From Halolactibacillus alkaliphilus (lineage in GTDB: Bacteria > Bacillota > Bacilli > Bacillales > Amphibacillaceae): a stretch of 64,000 bases of DNA. A program made the position numbers and the translations under genes. The notes under the pieces were generated by a model. The model worked only from the letters and a program-made list of their open reading frames with translations, made no database searches and had not been told where the DNA came from. Below, one piece after another: positions 28,286 through 37,552 of this stretch. Numbering within the stretch: the stretch's first letter is position 1; the number at the start of each line of letters is the position of its first letter. Location of the stretch: NCBI RefSeq assembly GCF_900115465.1, contig NZ_FOWN01000004.1:62001-126000 (forward strand), written 5' to 3'.

Positions 28286-31021
28286 ATGAAACGACTGCTC
28301 GTATATTGGCAAAAAAGCAACCTTATAAAAGCAACATTTTTTAATATTGCCATTATGTTTAGTTTCTTTGTGGTGTTTATTTACGCAACGTCTTTTACGA
28401 TCGAACAGTTTACTGTAGAATATTATGATGAAATGATGTCTTCTGCCAACCAACGATTTAGTCAACAATTTGATCGTGTTCTACTAGAACTAGATGAGTT
28501 AAGTTTATCTGCCCGTAATGATTATCATTTAACAATGGGGACTCTATCTGATCAGCAAGAGGCTTTAATAGATTTAGTTCAAGCTTCACCTATGGTTAAT
28601 GGCGGCTTTATTGTAGATGAACAGCGCGTCATTGAATCTTCAGTCCTTCAGACTGCAAGCTTATCAAATCTTGATTTAACAGCTATTTCTTTTGTTCCAG
28701 AGCCATATTTACAGAAGGCACATACACTTGAGCAAGATAATTTACTTGAATTACTTATTCCTCTAAGTAATACGCAGCTTCATTTGTTCATAGATTTAGC
28801 AAGTACTGACATACTGTCTTCTTTGTTTCATTCTTTATCCTTCTCCGATACATTTTATATTGCGATTTTCAACGAAAATCAAGACTTAGTCTTTACTTAT
28901 GATGAGTCAAATATAAACAATGAAGGTGAGCTGTTTCATTTAAAAATTCAAGAATCATTGAATGACGAAAGAAATACCGATACAGTCACCCACGACGAGG
29001 ATTCTCATTATATGATGGCAACTCAGCCGCTTATAAAAGACGGATGGACACTGACCTTATTTGTCCCTGAGATTCTTACCGAACGGTTTAGGTTAAATAT
29101 TTTCAAAACGCTACTTCCACTCTTGGTAATACTCGCGGTCTTGTTTTTACTTATTGTTATCTATGCCTATTATCGTAGTCAAAAACCGTACCAAGCACTT
29201 GTAAAGGCAATAGATGAGTTAAGTGAGGGTGATTATACCCATAGAATTCGTGTTACTAATGAACATACCCGCATCGGTGTCATTAATACTAAATTTAATC
29301 ATATGGTACAAGAACTTGAAAAATCACGTCTCGCTCTTGCTAAAAATGAAAAGGCATTAGCGAGTCAAAAAGACTATTTAAATAGAATCATTAATGTGAG
29401 TCCCATGTTGATTTATACAATAAGCGAAGAGGGCACCTACACGCTTGTCAACGATAAATACGCTTATTTATTCGGCTACACCGGTAAAGAAATGGTGGGC
29501 AAACATGCATTAAATGTGACGAATGATAAAGCGGCGACCCATTATCAGTTAAAGTTACATCGCTCCATCTTATTATCTGGTGAGACCATCAGTTACGAAG
29601 ATCAGCAAGTAATGCCTGATAAAAGCCTGCGTTGGTATCGTGTTACTAAGCAACCAATCAAAGAGACGGCTAGCGGTGCATTAGAAATATTAATGGTCGC
29701 GACGGATATTACAGAAATTAAACAAAATCAGGAGAAAATCCAGTATCAAGCGTATCACGATGAACTAACAGGCATTGGCAATCGAAAATTATTCAAAACG
29801 ATGGTTGAACAAGCGATTGAACAAACAGATCAACAGAATGAAGGTTTTGCAGTAATGTTCCTCGATTTGGATCGCTTTAAATATGTCAATGATACATTTG
29901 GACATGATGCGGGTGATCAATTACTCATTGAAGTCGCAAAGCGAATCGAAACGGTCAAAAAAGACACCGATTACGTTTTTCGTTTTGGTGGGGATGAGTT
30001 TACCATCTTAAGTTACTATAAAGATAGTCGGCAAGAAGTGACCGAACTAGCAAAAATAATTATTCAAACTTTAACTAAACCCTACACTTTTAACGGTCAT
30101 AGTTTCATTGTAACAGCGAGCATCGGTATAAGTTTATATCCTAAACATTCACAATCATTAAATGAATTAACAAAATATGCTGATTTAAGCATGTATCAGG
30201 CAAAACAACAAGGGAAAAATACGTTTAGATATTACACACCAGCTTTAGAAACGGAAGTGTCACATGCCATTCAGCTAGAGACAGATTTATTCCAAGCAGA
30301 GGAACGTAACGAACTTTACGTTGTGTATCAACCGATTGTCGATACGCACACTAAAACAATCATAGCTGTTGAAGCGTTAATTCGATGGCAACACAATAAA
30401 CTCGGAGCCATTGCACCAAATGTCTTTATCCCTATTGCAGAAAGAAATGGCTTAATGCTGCGATTTTCAAAGTTCGTACTACAAAGAGCGACTCAAACAG
30501 TCGCAGAGTATAACGCACGACACGATAAACCTATTCAGTTGTATTTAAACTTAACTGAGGCAGAGTGTCAGAATGAGCATACCCTTCAAACTATCATAGA
30601 TCAGTTAGAGACAGTTGGTCTTCAACAGGATCAGCTTGTAATTGAATTAAACGAACACTTAACTCGAGACAAATGCAAGAAATTAAAGACAAATTTAAAA
30701 CAATTTCAATTACATGGAATCAAAGCTGCGATTGATTCCTTTGGTGATCACTATTTATCTTTACGCCAATTAAAAACGCTCCCTTTTGCGATCATTAAAT
30801 TATCACAGGCCACGCTGCAAGATGCCCTTATTGATTCTGAGGCTTTAGCAAGCTATAAACGTTTGATTAAACTAGCTAAAAGAATGGGGTTAATGATTAT
30901 TCAAGAAGGGGTTGAATCTGAAGAAGATGTGCATTTAATCGAAGGCGAAGGACTGGATGCTTATCAAGGTTTTTTAATCAGTCAGCCACTTACAAAAGAA
31001 CAGTTTGAGCAAGACTATTGA
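28286..31021 (+). CDS. Membrane-bound PAS-GGDEF-EAL protein (cyclic-di-GMP signalling), EAL domain degenerate
   Basis: 911 aa from the ATG at 28286 (GGGAAAGGA upstream). Order: membrane helix (about 16-37), extracytoplasmic sensor (about 38-270), second helix (about 275-302, LLPLLVILAVLFLLIVIYAY), HAMP (about 303-355), PAS (about 370-490), GGDEF (about 495-655) and EAL (about 670-911). The cyclase motif is intact: GGDEF at 568-572. The I-site arginine is replaced (KDTD instead of RxxD). The EAL motif E696-A-L is present, but the usual DDFG is D817-S-F-G and the usual K-I-D is K-L-S, losing metal-binding aspartates. It is therefore likely a cyclase with a non-hydrolytic EAL domain. Ligand unknown. 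Confidence 0.9.
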   Translation: MKRLLVYWQKSNLIKATFFNIAIMFSFFVVFIYATSFTIEQFTVEYYDEMMSSANQRFSQQFDRVLLELDELSLSARNDYHLTMGTLSDQQEALIDLVQASPMVNGGFIVDEQRVIESSVLQTASLSNLDLTAISFVPEPYLQKAHTLEQDNLLELLIPLSNTQLHLFIDLASTDILSSLFHSLSFSDTFYIAIFNENQDLVFTYDESNINNEGELFHLKIQESLNDERNTDTVTHDEDSHYMMATQPLIKDGWTLTLFVPEILTERFRLNIFKTLLPLLVILAVLFLLIVIYAYYRSQKPYQALVKAIDELSEGDYTHRIRVTNEHTRIGVINTKFNHMVQELEKSRLALAKNEKALASQKDYLNRIINVSPMLIYTISEEGTYTLVNDKYAYLFGYTGKEMVGKHALNVTNDKAATHYQLKLHRSILLSGETISYEDQQVMPDKSLRWYRVTKQPIKETASGALEILMVATDITEIKQNQEKIQYQAYHDELTGIGNRKLFKTMVEQAIEQTDQQNEGFAVMFLDLDRFKYVNDTFGHDAGDQLLIEVAKRIETVKKDTDYVFRFGGDEFTILSYYKDSRQEVTELAKIIIQTLTKPYTFNGHSFIVTASIGISLYPKHSQSLNELTKYADLSMYQAKQQGKNTFRYYTPALETEVSHAIQLETDLFQAEERNELYVVYQPIVDTHTKTIIAVEALIRWQHNKLGAIAPNVFIPIAERNGLMLRFSKFVLQRATQTVAEYNARHDKPIQLYLNLTEAECQNEHTLQTIIDQLETVGLQQDQLVIELNEHLTRDKCKKLKTNLKQFQLHGIKAAIDSFGDHYLSLRQLKTLPFAIIKLSQATLQDALIDSEALASYKRLIKLAKRMGLMIIQEGVESEEDVHLIEGEGLDAYQGFLISQPLTKEQFEQDY

Positions 31022-31122
31022 CATTATGACAATTACCGATTAAAATAACTATTAAATATTTTAAATGACTATTCAAAGTATTCTGTCAATTGAAATAATT
31101 AATAGAAAAGGTGGTGTCAAAC

Positions 31123-31479
31123 ATGACAAACGAACAAAGAAAACGAGCACAAGCAGGCGATTGGGTAAAATTACAGTCAAACAAAGGCGAGAGGATTCAC
31201 GGTTACGTAGAAAAAGAGTTAGAAGATAACCGCGCGCAAATACGTGTAATCGCAAGCGATAACCATCTTTTAACAAACCACAGTATTCAAGTACATGTTG
31301 TTAAACTTCAAGTAGAAGCTGATAGTAAGTTCTATACACTTGGTGAATTAGAACAACTAATTGACTTAGCTCTTCAAACAAATGATAAAACATGGTTTGA
31401 CGCATTGTCCGCTCAATACAACTATTTAAAAAGAGAAACCGACGCTAAACGTCATATTGATTACACTCAAGTAAATTAG
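31123..31479 (+). CDS. DUF2187/KOW-like plus IDEAL-domain protein
   Basis: 118 aa from the ATG at 31123 (AAAAGGTGG upstream). The N-terminal 50 residues (AGDWVKLQSNKGERIHGYVE...IRVIA) form a small beta domain like YkvS/DUF2187. The C-terminal part (YTLGELEQLIDLALQTNDKTW) fits the IDEAL motif, a 37-residue helical element found in small Bacilli proteins. No enzymatic residues are seen; the function of such proteins is not settled. Ends in a strong terminator. Confidence 0.7.
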   Translation: MTNEQRKRAQAGDWVKLQSNKGERIHGYVEKELEDNRAQIRVIASDNHLLTNHSIQVHVVKLQVEADSKFYTLGELEQLIDLALQTNDKTWFDALSAQYNYLKRETDAKRHIDYTQVN

Positions 31480-31523
31480 GTTGATATATGAGGTTAAGAT
31501 AGATCTTTATTAAAATGACTATA

Positions 31524-31573
31524 CCGCATGAAATCAGATGATTCATCTTTGATTTCATGTGGTTTTATTTTTT
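31524..31573 (+). terminator. Terminator downstream of the IDEAL-domain gene
   Basis: 13-bp stem with one G-T pair (31524-31536 with 31550-31562) followed by a T-rich run. Confidence 0.9.
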
Positions 31574-31642
31574 TGTTAGCCATCTTCCAGCTCAATCTTT
31601 TTATTTATGCGTTGTATTTTTAATATATCTGAACGTAAATCA

Positions 31643-31671
31643 TTGACAAAGGCAGCTCATATATGTTAAAA
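31643..31671 (+). promoter_or_regulatory. htpG promoter
   Basis: TTGACA (31643-31648), 17-bp spacer, TTAAAA (31666-31671). Predicted transcription start falls at the edge of the CIRCE element. Confidence 0.65.
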
Positions 31672-31679
31672 AATATATG

Positions 31680-31706
31680 TTAGCACTTTGACTCGTTGAG
31701 TGCTAA
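31680..31706 (+). promoter_or_regulatory. CIRCE element (HrcA operator) of htpG
   Basis: TTAGCACTT-N9-GAGTGCTAA: matches the CIRCE consensus TTAGCACTC-N9-GAGTGCTAA with a single change. Placed just after the promoter, where HrcA normally blocks groE and dnaK operons. Confidence 0.92.
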
Positions 31707-31744
31707 TACATAAGAAAAAAATAAAAAAAGTGAGGGAATATCAT

Positions 31745-33619
31745 ATGACAGTAAAACAATTTGAAGCAGAATCAAAACGACTACTTGACATGATGATCCA
31801 TTCGATTTATTCAAAGCGCGAAGTGTTTTTACGTGAATTAATATCGAATGCGAGTGATGCGATGGACAAAATGTATTACCGGGCACTAACTGATGACAAA
31901 GTAACGTTTAATCAGTCAGATTACTATATCAAAATCTCAACTGATAAAGATAATCGCACGTTAACGATTAGCGACAACGGCATCGGTATGACAAAAGAAG
32001 AGCTGGAGCAAAACTTAGGTACAATTGCAAAAAGTGGCTCGCTTGCTTTTAAAAAGGACAATGAAATTAAAGATGGTTTTGATATTATCGGTCAGTTTGG
32101 TGTCGGTTTCTATGCGGCCTTTATGGTAGCAGATAAAGTAAGCGTCACATCACGTGCTGTTGACCAAGATCAAGCTTACCATTGGTACTCAGAAGGAGCA
32201 GAAGGCTACGCTATTGAAGAAGCAACAAAAGAAACTGTGGGTACAACAATTACGTTAACCATCAAAGAATCAAACGAGGATGATGATTTCGAACAATTTT
32301 TAGATTTGCACCAACTACAAACCATCGTTAAAACATATTCTGATTTCATTCGTTACCCTATTAAAATGGACCTAACAGAAGAAAAATTAAAAGAGGGAAC
32401 AGAAGACGAATATGAAACGATTGTTGAAGAAAAAATCGTCAATAGCATGGTACCTATCTGGAAGAAAAACAAGACAGAATTAACGGATGACGATTATAAA
32501 AATTTCTATCACGAAAAGCATTATGGTTTTGATAACCCGCTCACTCATGTGCACGTAAGCGTAGATGGCAACATCCGTTACCAAGCCATTCTTTATGTAC
32601 CTGAGACAGCACCTTATAACTATTACTCACAGGAGTTCGAAAAAGGCTTAGAGTTATACTCTAATGGCGTCTTAATTAAAAATAAAGCGCCTGAACTGTT
32701 ACCAGATTACTTTAGCTTCGTGAAAGGGCTAGTAGATTCAGAAGATTTATCACTGAATATTTCACGTGAAATGTTACAACATGACCGTCAGTTGAAGCTT
32801 ATTGAAAAAAACTTAGTAAAGAAAATTAAACAAGAATTAAAGAAAATGTTAATGAATGATCGTGAGAAGTATGAAACATTCTTTAAAGCTTTCGGTCGTC
32901 AATTAAAATATGGTGTTTACAGTGATTTCGGTCAAAATAAAGAAACATTAAAAGATTTAATCCTCTTCTATTCATCAACTGAGGAAAAACTTGTCACTTT
33001 AGCTGAATACGTTGAACGTATGAAGGATGACCAAAAATATATTTATTATGCGACTGGTGAATCACACGCACGCATCGAACGTTTACCACAAACGGAAATC
33101 GTACGTGATAAAGGTTATGAAATTCTTTATTTCACTGATGACATCGATGAATTTGCGATTAAAATGCTTATGAACTACGATGATAAAGAATTTAAATCTG
33201 TCTCAAGTGTTGATTTAGGATTTGAAGATGATGCGACAGATGAGAAAGTTGCTTCAGAAGAAGATCAAGCTATCTTCGATCAAATGAAGGAGATCCTAAA
33301 AGGCAAAGTCGCTGACGTTCGTCTCTCAAAGCGCTTAAAAACTCACCCTGTTTGCTTGTCTAACGAAGGAGACATCTCTATTGAGATGGAAAAGGTGTTA
33401 AGCATGATGCCAGATAACCAAGGGGTAAAAGCTGAGAAGGTGTTAGAAATCAACACAGATCATGATATCTTTAAGTCATTAAAACATGCGTCACAATCAA
33501 ACGAAGATATGATGGAGACGTATACGAACGTCCTTTACAATCAAGCTTTACTTATCGAAGGTTTACCAGTAGAAGACCCAGTAAGCTATGCAAATGACGT
33601 TTGGAAAGTGATGAAGTAA
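31745..33619 (+). CDS. htpG: HtpG, Hsp90-type molecular chaperone
   Basis: 624 aa from the ATG at 31745 (GTGAGGGA upstream). N-terminal GHKL ATPase domain with [20 protein letters not shown] (E and N for ATP/Mg), DNGIGM, GTIAKSG and [15 protein letters not shown]; middle domain with YSNGVLIK and LNISREMLQ (catalytic Arg region); C-terminal dimerisation domain to the end. Single gene under a CIRCE element, suggesting HrcA heat-shock control. In Bacillus subtilis htpG is not an HrcA target, so the regulation differs. Confidence 0.97.
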   Translation: MTVKQFEAESKRLLDMMIHSIYSKREVFLRELISNASDAMDKMYYRALTDDKVTFNQSDYYIKISTDKDNRTLTISDNGIGMTKEELEQNLGTIAKSGSLAFKKDNEIKDGFDIIGQFGVGFYAAFMVADKVSVTSRAVDQDQAYHWYSEGAEGYAIEEATKETVGTTITLTIKESNEDDDFEQFLDLHQLQTIVKTYSDFIRYPIKMDLTEEKLKEGTEDEYETIVEEKIVNSMVPIWKKNKTELTDDDYKNFYHEKHYGFDNPLTHVHVSVDGNIRYQAILYVPETAPYNYYSQEFEKGLELYSNGVLIKNKAPELLPDYFSFVKGLVDSEDLSLNISREMLQHDRQLKLIEKNLVKKIKQELKKMLMNDREKYETFFKAFGRQLKYGVYSDFGQNKETLKDLILFYSSTEEKLVTLAEYVERMKDDQKYIYYATGESHARIERLPQTEIVRDKGYEILYFTDDIDEFAIKMLMNYDDKEFKSVSSVDLGFEDDATDEKVASEEDQAIFDQMKEILKGKVADVRLSKRLKTHPVCLSNEGDISIEMEKVLSMMPDNQGVKAEKVLEINTDHDIFKSLKHASQSNEDMMETYTNVLYNQALLIEGLPVEDPVSYANDVWKVMK

Positions 33620-33622
33620 TAC

Positions 33623-33650
33623 TTGACATATCTTTTCATTATGTTAAAGT
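33623..33650 (+). promoter_or_regulatory. Promoter of the TPP riboswitch transcript
   Basis: TTGACA (33623-33628), 16-bp spacer, TAAAGT. Confidence 0.6.
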
Positions 33651-33675
33651 AACAGTATCATAATACAATCAAATG

Positions 33676-33776
33676 AAACACCACTAGGGGAGTCACTAAA
33701 CTGTGACTGAGATTGGCAAGTAATGCCTTGACTCTTTGAACCTGATCTAGTTGATGCTAGCGGAGGGAAGTGGGAC
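33676..33776 (+). ncRNA. TPP (THI-box) riboswitch of tenA
   Basis: Contains the conserved aptamer blocks ACCACTAGGGGAGTC, CTGAGAT, CTTTGAACCTGATCTAG and GCGGAGGGAAGTGG in correct order. A terminator follows at 33806-33837 before tenA. Thiamine pyrophosphate is expected to turn the gene off. Confidence 0.97.
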
Positions 33777-33805
33777 GAGATTTGACTTTCTTTATTCAAT
33801 GATCG

Positions 33806-33837
33806 ACACCACTTGCTTATTTAGCAGTGGTGTTTTT
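33806..33837 (+). terminator. Terminator of the TPP riboswitch
   Basis: ACACCACT / AGTGGTGT stem extended by GCT / AGC, then five T. Confidence 0.9.
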
Positions 33838-33859
33838 ATTTGAAAAAGGAGAGAAAAGT

Positions 33860-34552
33860 ATGACATTTACAGATGAATTAAGACAAAAAGCCGATCCCAT
33901 TTGGGAGGCAAGTTTTAACCACCCCTTTGTACAAGGACTCGGTGACTCCACCTTACCACTAGACCGGTTTCGCTACTACGTCCTGCAAGATGCGTATTAT
34001 TTAAGTCACTTTGCTAGAGCGCAAGCATTAGCTGCCGCAAAAGCAGACTCCTTAGAAGTAACGAACAGTATGGCCAAACATGTACAAGGCACCTATGAAG
34101 CAGAACTGGATCTTCACCGTACCTTTATGAAACAATTAAATATCTCTGAAAAAGACCAGCAATCTTTTGAGCCGGCTCCAACCGCTTATGCCTATACGTC
34201 ACATATGTACCGAGCCAGTCAATTTGGCCAACTCGGGGACGTTATTGCGGCGATTTTACCGTGTTACTGGTTATACGCAGAAATTGGTGAACAGTTAAAA
34301 CATAAAACACCAAAAGAGCCGGTGTATCAAACGTGGATTAAAGCGTATCATTCCGATTGGTTTATGACACTCGTCAAAGAACAAATCGACCGGTTAGACC
34401 AACTTGCAGAAACCGCATCAGAAGCAGAGAAAGAGCGCTGGGCAGATCTCTTCTTAAAGAGTAGTCAATATGAATATTTATTCTGGGAGATGGCGTACAC
34501 ATTAGAAAAATGGCCGATGGAGGCGTATCGTAAAGTGTCCGTTACGAATTAG
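33860..34552 (+). CDS. tenA: TenA, aminopyrimidine aminohydrolase (thiaminase II)
   Basis: 230 aa from the ATG at 33860 (AAAGGAGAG upstream). All-helical TenA fold with YYVLQDAYYLSHFARA, the active-site cysteine in AILPCYWLYAEIG and the late acidic residue in YLFWEMAY. Salvages pyrimidine from degraded thiamine. The TPP riboswitch upstream confirms the pathway. It stands alone: no thi biosynthesis or transporter genes follow. Confidence 0.95.
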   Translation: MTFTDELRQKADPIWEASFNHPFVQGLGDSTLPLDRFRYYVLQDAYYLSHFARAQALAAAKADSLEVTNSMAKHVQGTYEAELDLHRTFMKQLNISEKDQQSFEPAPTAYAYTSHMYRASQFGQLGDVIAAILPCYWLYAEIGEQLKHKTPKEPVYQTWIKAYHSDWFMTLVKEQIDRLDQLAETASEAEKERWADLFLKSSQYEYLFWEMAYTLEKWPMEAYRKVSVTN

Positions 34553-34636
34553 GTTACAAACTAGCTAAATACAAAACTATTAATACAAGTCATAAATACA
34601 AATACATTAACAAAATTATTTAAAAGAAATCTTGAT

Positions 34637-34689
34637 AAAACATGAAAAAATGCTCCCTGTTAGTTACAGAGAGCATTTCTTCATGTTTT
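34637..34689 (+). terminator. tenA terminator
   Basis: Long interrupted stem: AAAACATGA / TCATGTTTT outside, AAATGCTC / GAGCATTT and CTGT / ACAG inside; T-rich 3' side. Confidence 0.85.
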
Positions 34690-34699
34690 AATAGCTTTC

Positions 34700-35040
34700 T
34701 GATTATTGAAATCATCAATACATTATACTATGAAGTAGGGAACAAAAACTCTTTTGAGTTTTTAGCGAGAAGGTGCAAGCGCCATCTCGTATTTTTAGGT
34801 TGTATTATATTTGGTGTTAGTAAAGAGATTTTTAGTGCGGCAGAGATTGCTCACTAAAATAACTCACTAGCACCTTTTTATGGTTAAATATAGAAAATAA
34901 GTGAGTTTCCTTATAAAATTAAAGTCGAACAAAACTAATTCTTAGGAGGGGACTCACTTATCTATATCTCACACTATAAGAATCGCCTTGATATTCAAGA
35001 TGAAAAACATGCAACATGTGGTACAATCTTTTGAAAGCAG
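34700..35040. other. Gene-free relic region between tenA and the recombinase
   Basis: A hairpin AAAAACTC-TTTT-GAGTTTTT lies at 34744-34763. After AGGAGGGGA (about 34945) a short frame reads SLIYISHYKNRLDIQDEK and then degenerates and stops near 35033; this resembles the first residues of ISL3-family transposases. No intact gene is seen. Reading it as a dead insertion-sequence end is tentative. Confidence 0.3.
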
Positions 35041-35766
35041 TCACAGACTAAAGCTAGCTAAACTTTGATCAACGATATCTTGATTGATTCCGATGTATCT
35101 TAACGTAATGTCAGGTGAGGCATGATTAAAAATGTCTTGTAAGAGCGCGACGTTTTTATTGATCGTATAATGCCAAAAGCCAAAAGTCTTGCGCATACTG
35201 TGCGTGCCGAAATTAGTGATTCCGACACGTTTCGCTGCTTTATTTAACACTTTATACGCTTGTACCCGCTGGATAGGTAACCCTGTCTTATACGATGAGA
35301 ATAAATAGTCTTCATCGGCCATATGGATAGTATAGTGATCAATCTGTTGTCTCAGCTCAAAATTAATTAAAAAGCGTTTGGCTTTATTCGTTTTCTTCTC
35401 TTTTAACACTATATGAGTTTGCCCGCGAACATCTCGAACTTGAAGCGGTAATAAGTCACTGATTCGTAGACCGGTGTTAATCCCCATCACAAATAAGAAG
35501 TAATTCCGGTCTGATTCCCGTTTTAATTCATCTTTCATCGCTTGAATCAATAATTTATCACGAATCGGTTCAACCGTCTGCATACCACGACTAAGTAAAG
35601 CGTGATAATCAGATACAATCGATTCTTGTCGTTCTGGCTGTTTAATCTTTGATTGATTCAATTGTTTGATTTTTTCTTTCAACCGGTACTCCCCAAATTT
35701 TTCTAGTAAGTATTGATATTCTCCTGCCGTTAAATAGACAAAAGAGGCGACTTGTTTTTTCTCCAT
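35041..35766 (-). CDS. Tyrosine recombinase/integrase (orphan)
   Basis: 241 aa. The catalytic domain (about 90-235) keeps the full set: Arg in NTGLRISDLL, Lys in EKKTNKAKR, His-x-x-Arg in THSMRKT, His in FNHASPDITLR and the nucleophile Tyr in RYIGI. The N-terminal 60-90 residues are charged and lack a clear core-binding SAM-like domain. No excisionase, att site or cargo is recognisable nearby, so it may be a solitary recombinase or the remnant of an element. Ribosome-binding site AAAGGTTG is moderate. Confidence 0.85.
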   Translation of the reverse strand: MEKKQVASFVYLTAGEYQYLLEKFGEYRLKEKIKQLNQSKIKQPERQESIVSDYHALLSRGMQTVEPIRDKLLIQAMKDELKRESDRNYFLFVMGINTGLRISDLLPLQVRDVRGQTHIVLKEKKTNKAKRFLINFELRQQIDHYTIHMADEDYLFSSYKTGLPIQRVQAYKVLNKAAKRVGITNFGTHSMRKTFGFWHYTINKNVALLQDIFNHASPDITLRYIGINQDIVDQSLASFSL

Positions 35767-36256
35767 TTTCTTTCACAACCTTTCAATTTAACTATCTCAT
35801 TTACATATCAATTATTTCGCATTAAACGATTAATGATGCGAGAAAACACATTTCATTCGCTTAAAACAGCCTCTGACAACAACCTAAAAAAAGGTAAGTG
35901 TTTGTATTTAGAATGACATGTTCGCACATAGATGCAATCCTGGAAAAATATTTTTTTAAACGCGCTATGCATTAACTCATTCATGTGTAAATGATATATC
36001 CATTAAAAAAAATTCAAAAATATGTAGGAACGTAAATTATAATTATGTTTCCTTGCATAATTAAACATTTAGGAAATCGTTCACTCAACCTTTATTTTAT
36101 CATGTTTTCATATACTTTCACAATGAAACATAATATCTATTATGTTTCATTAGACACAAGATTTAATATTTAGAAAATAACGTGAATGGTCAATTGTCTT
36201 GACCGAGGAGGGTAGATTTGCTAAATTTAAAAAGCAGGAATAAAGGAGGACGTCTC
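35767..36256. promoter_or_regulatory. AT-rich upstream region of yitT with a 30-bp palindrome
   Basis: 490 bases without a gene. At 36122-36151 there is a perfect inverted repeat, AATGAAACATAATA, TC, TATTATGTTTCATT (14-bp arms, 2-base centre). Its size and tight centre suit a protein-binding operator better than a terminator, as no T-run follows. The rest shows no gene or motif I recognise. Confidence 0.5.
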
Positions 36257-37069
36257 ATGTTAAAGAAGTACAGCTCAATTGTGATTGGATCAGTCATTAT
36301 TGCGATAGCTTTTAATTTATTTTTGATTCCATCAGGTGTCCTAAGTGCCGGGGTCAGTGGACTAGCTATTTTATTCAGTCTCATAAGCCCATTTGATACA
36401 AGTTTGCTCAATATTGTCTTCAACATTCCGATTTTTATTATTGGCTATATGTATTTAGGTAAGAGTGTTACCTTTAATACTTTCCTTGTCGTGATTACCT
36501 TATCATTCTTTTTATATGTCATTCCTATTTATGATTTAGCGGAAGATTTACTTCTTGGTAGTATATTTGGTGGTGTCATTACAGGTTTAGGTATTGGTAT
36601 TATCCTAAAGTTTTCTGGTTCAAGTGGTGGTTTTGATATTATTGCGATGATTGTCTCGCGTGTCAGCAATATGAGTGTCGGTTTACTTTTAACAGCAATG
36701 AATGGTGTGATTGTATTAATTTCAGGACTTGTTTTCGACTGGAATATCGCACTTTATACGATGTTAAATATCTATATTACTGGACGAGTAATTGATACAA
36801 TCCATACGAATCATATTAAGTTGACGATGCAGATTGTTACGACCGAAGGAGATGCGATTCGAAAAGAGTTGTTGGAATCGATTTATCGTGGGATTACGCT
36901 ATCTAAAGCTCAAGGTGGTTATACATTAGAAGAAAAAGATTTACTGATGATGGTTGTGACCCGTTATGAAACTAAAACGATTAAAGATATTGTGAGAAAA
37001 CATGATCCAAAAGCGTTTATTAATATTTTTGAAACCGTTGAAATTGACGGGGAGTTTGCGAAAAATTAA
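36257..37069 (+). CDS. YitT-family membrane protein (DUF161 + DUF2179)
   Basis: 270 aa from the ATG at 36257 (AAAGGAGG upstream). About five transmembrane helices with family motifs FNLFLIPSGVLSAGVSGLA and GLGIGIILKFSGSSGGFDI, then a cytoplasmic DUF2179 domain (ITLSKAQGGYTLEEKDLLMM). Function of YitT proteins is not established. Stands alone with its own terminator; a 30-bp palindrome lies upstream. Confidence 0.9.
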   Translation: MLKKYSSIVIGSVIIAIAFNLFLIPSGVLSAGVSGLAILFSLISPFDTSLLNIVFNIPIFIIGYMYLGKSVTFNTFLVVITLSFFLYVIPIYDLAEDLLLGSIFGGVITGLGIGIILKFSGSSGGFDIIAMIVSRVSNMSVGLLLTAMNGVIVLISGLVFDWNIALYTMLNIYITGRVIDTIHTNHIKLTMQIVTTEGDAIRKELLESIYRGITLSKAQGGYTLEEKDLLMMVVTRYETKTIKDIVRKHDPKAFINIFETVEIDGEFAKN

Positions 37070-37110
37070 AAACAATCCAGCAGCATAAACAAATGCCGCT
37101 GGATTGTTTT
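37069..37110 (+). terminator. yitT terminator
   Basis: 13-bp perfect stem (37069-37081 with 37098-37110) ending in four T; starts at the last base of the stop codon. Confidence 0.88.
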
Positions 37111-37243
37111 AATTAGGTGAATCATTTTCATTTCTTAATGTTGTTTTCTCAATACTGATACTTAAGCAACACTTTACACAAACGCCTCAAAAATAAAACC
37201 AAAGAGAATCATTACCACGCTGATTGAAACATGCACGCGTTTT

Positions 37244-37420
37244 TCATTGATTCCTATTCTCTCTAACAGATAGACGTTGAATTTTAGCGATACTGTCATC
37301 TTTTCTAAATTGCAAATCAAACAGGGGTAACCGTGCGCTAGAAATCCAGATTTTAAGTTCCGCATCAAGATCAAAAGTACCCGCTGTCTCAACAAAAATA
37401 AAACTAAAGGTATTGATCAT
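37244..37420 (-). CDS. Possible small ORF or gene remnant (58 aa)
   Basis: A minus-strand frame reads MINTFSFIFVETAGTFD, then ELKIWISSARLPLFDLQF and SIAKIQRL before a stop. The composition looks protein-like, but the ribosome-binding site is weak and no family is recognised. The overlapping frame on the same strand (37174-37395) looks less convincing. It could be the end of a decayed gene. The rest of 37110-37550 shows nothing else. Confidence 0.2.
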   Translation of the reverse strand: MINTFSFIFVETAGTFDLDAELKIWISSARLPLFDLQFRKDDSIAKIQRLSVRENRNQ

Positions 37421-37552
37421 TCATTTACCACTTTATTGATAAGATGTATAATTATATGTGAGTACATTGTGTTTATACTATGATTCTTACTAAACCCTTA
37501 ATATATGAATCTACGGATAAATGCCATAAAAAAATGTAAGGAGTGGCGTCGA

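Noticed and set aside
34642-34857. 71-aa plus-strand frame after tenA
   Set aside because: It starts inside the tenA terminator stem and has no ribosome-binding site; the sequence is more likely relic DNA.
37174-37395. 73-aa minus-strand frame
   Set aside because: Overlaps a more protein-like frame (37244-37420) and lacks a clear ribosome-binding site.
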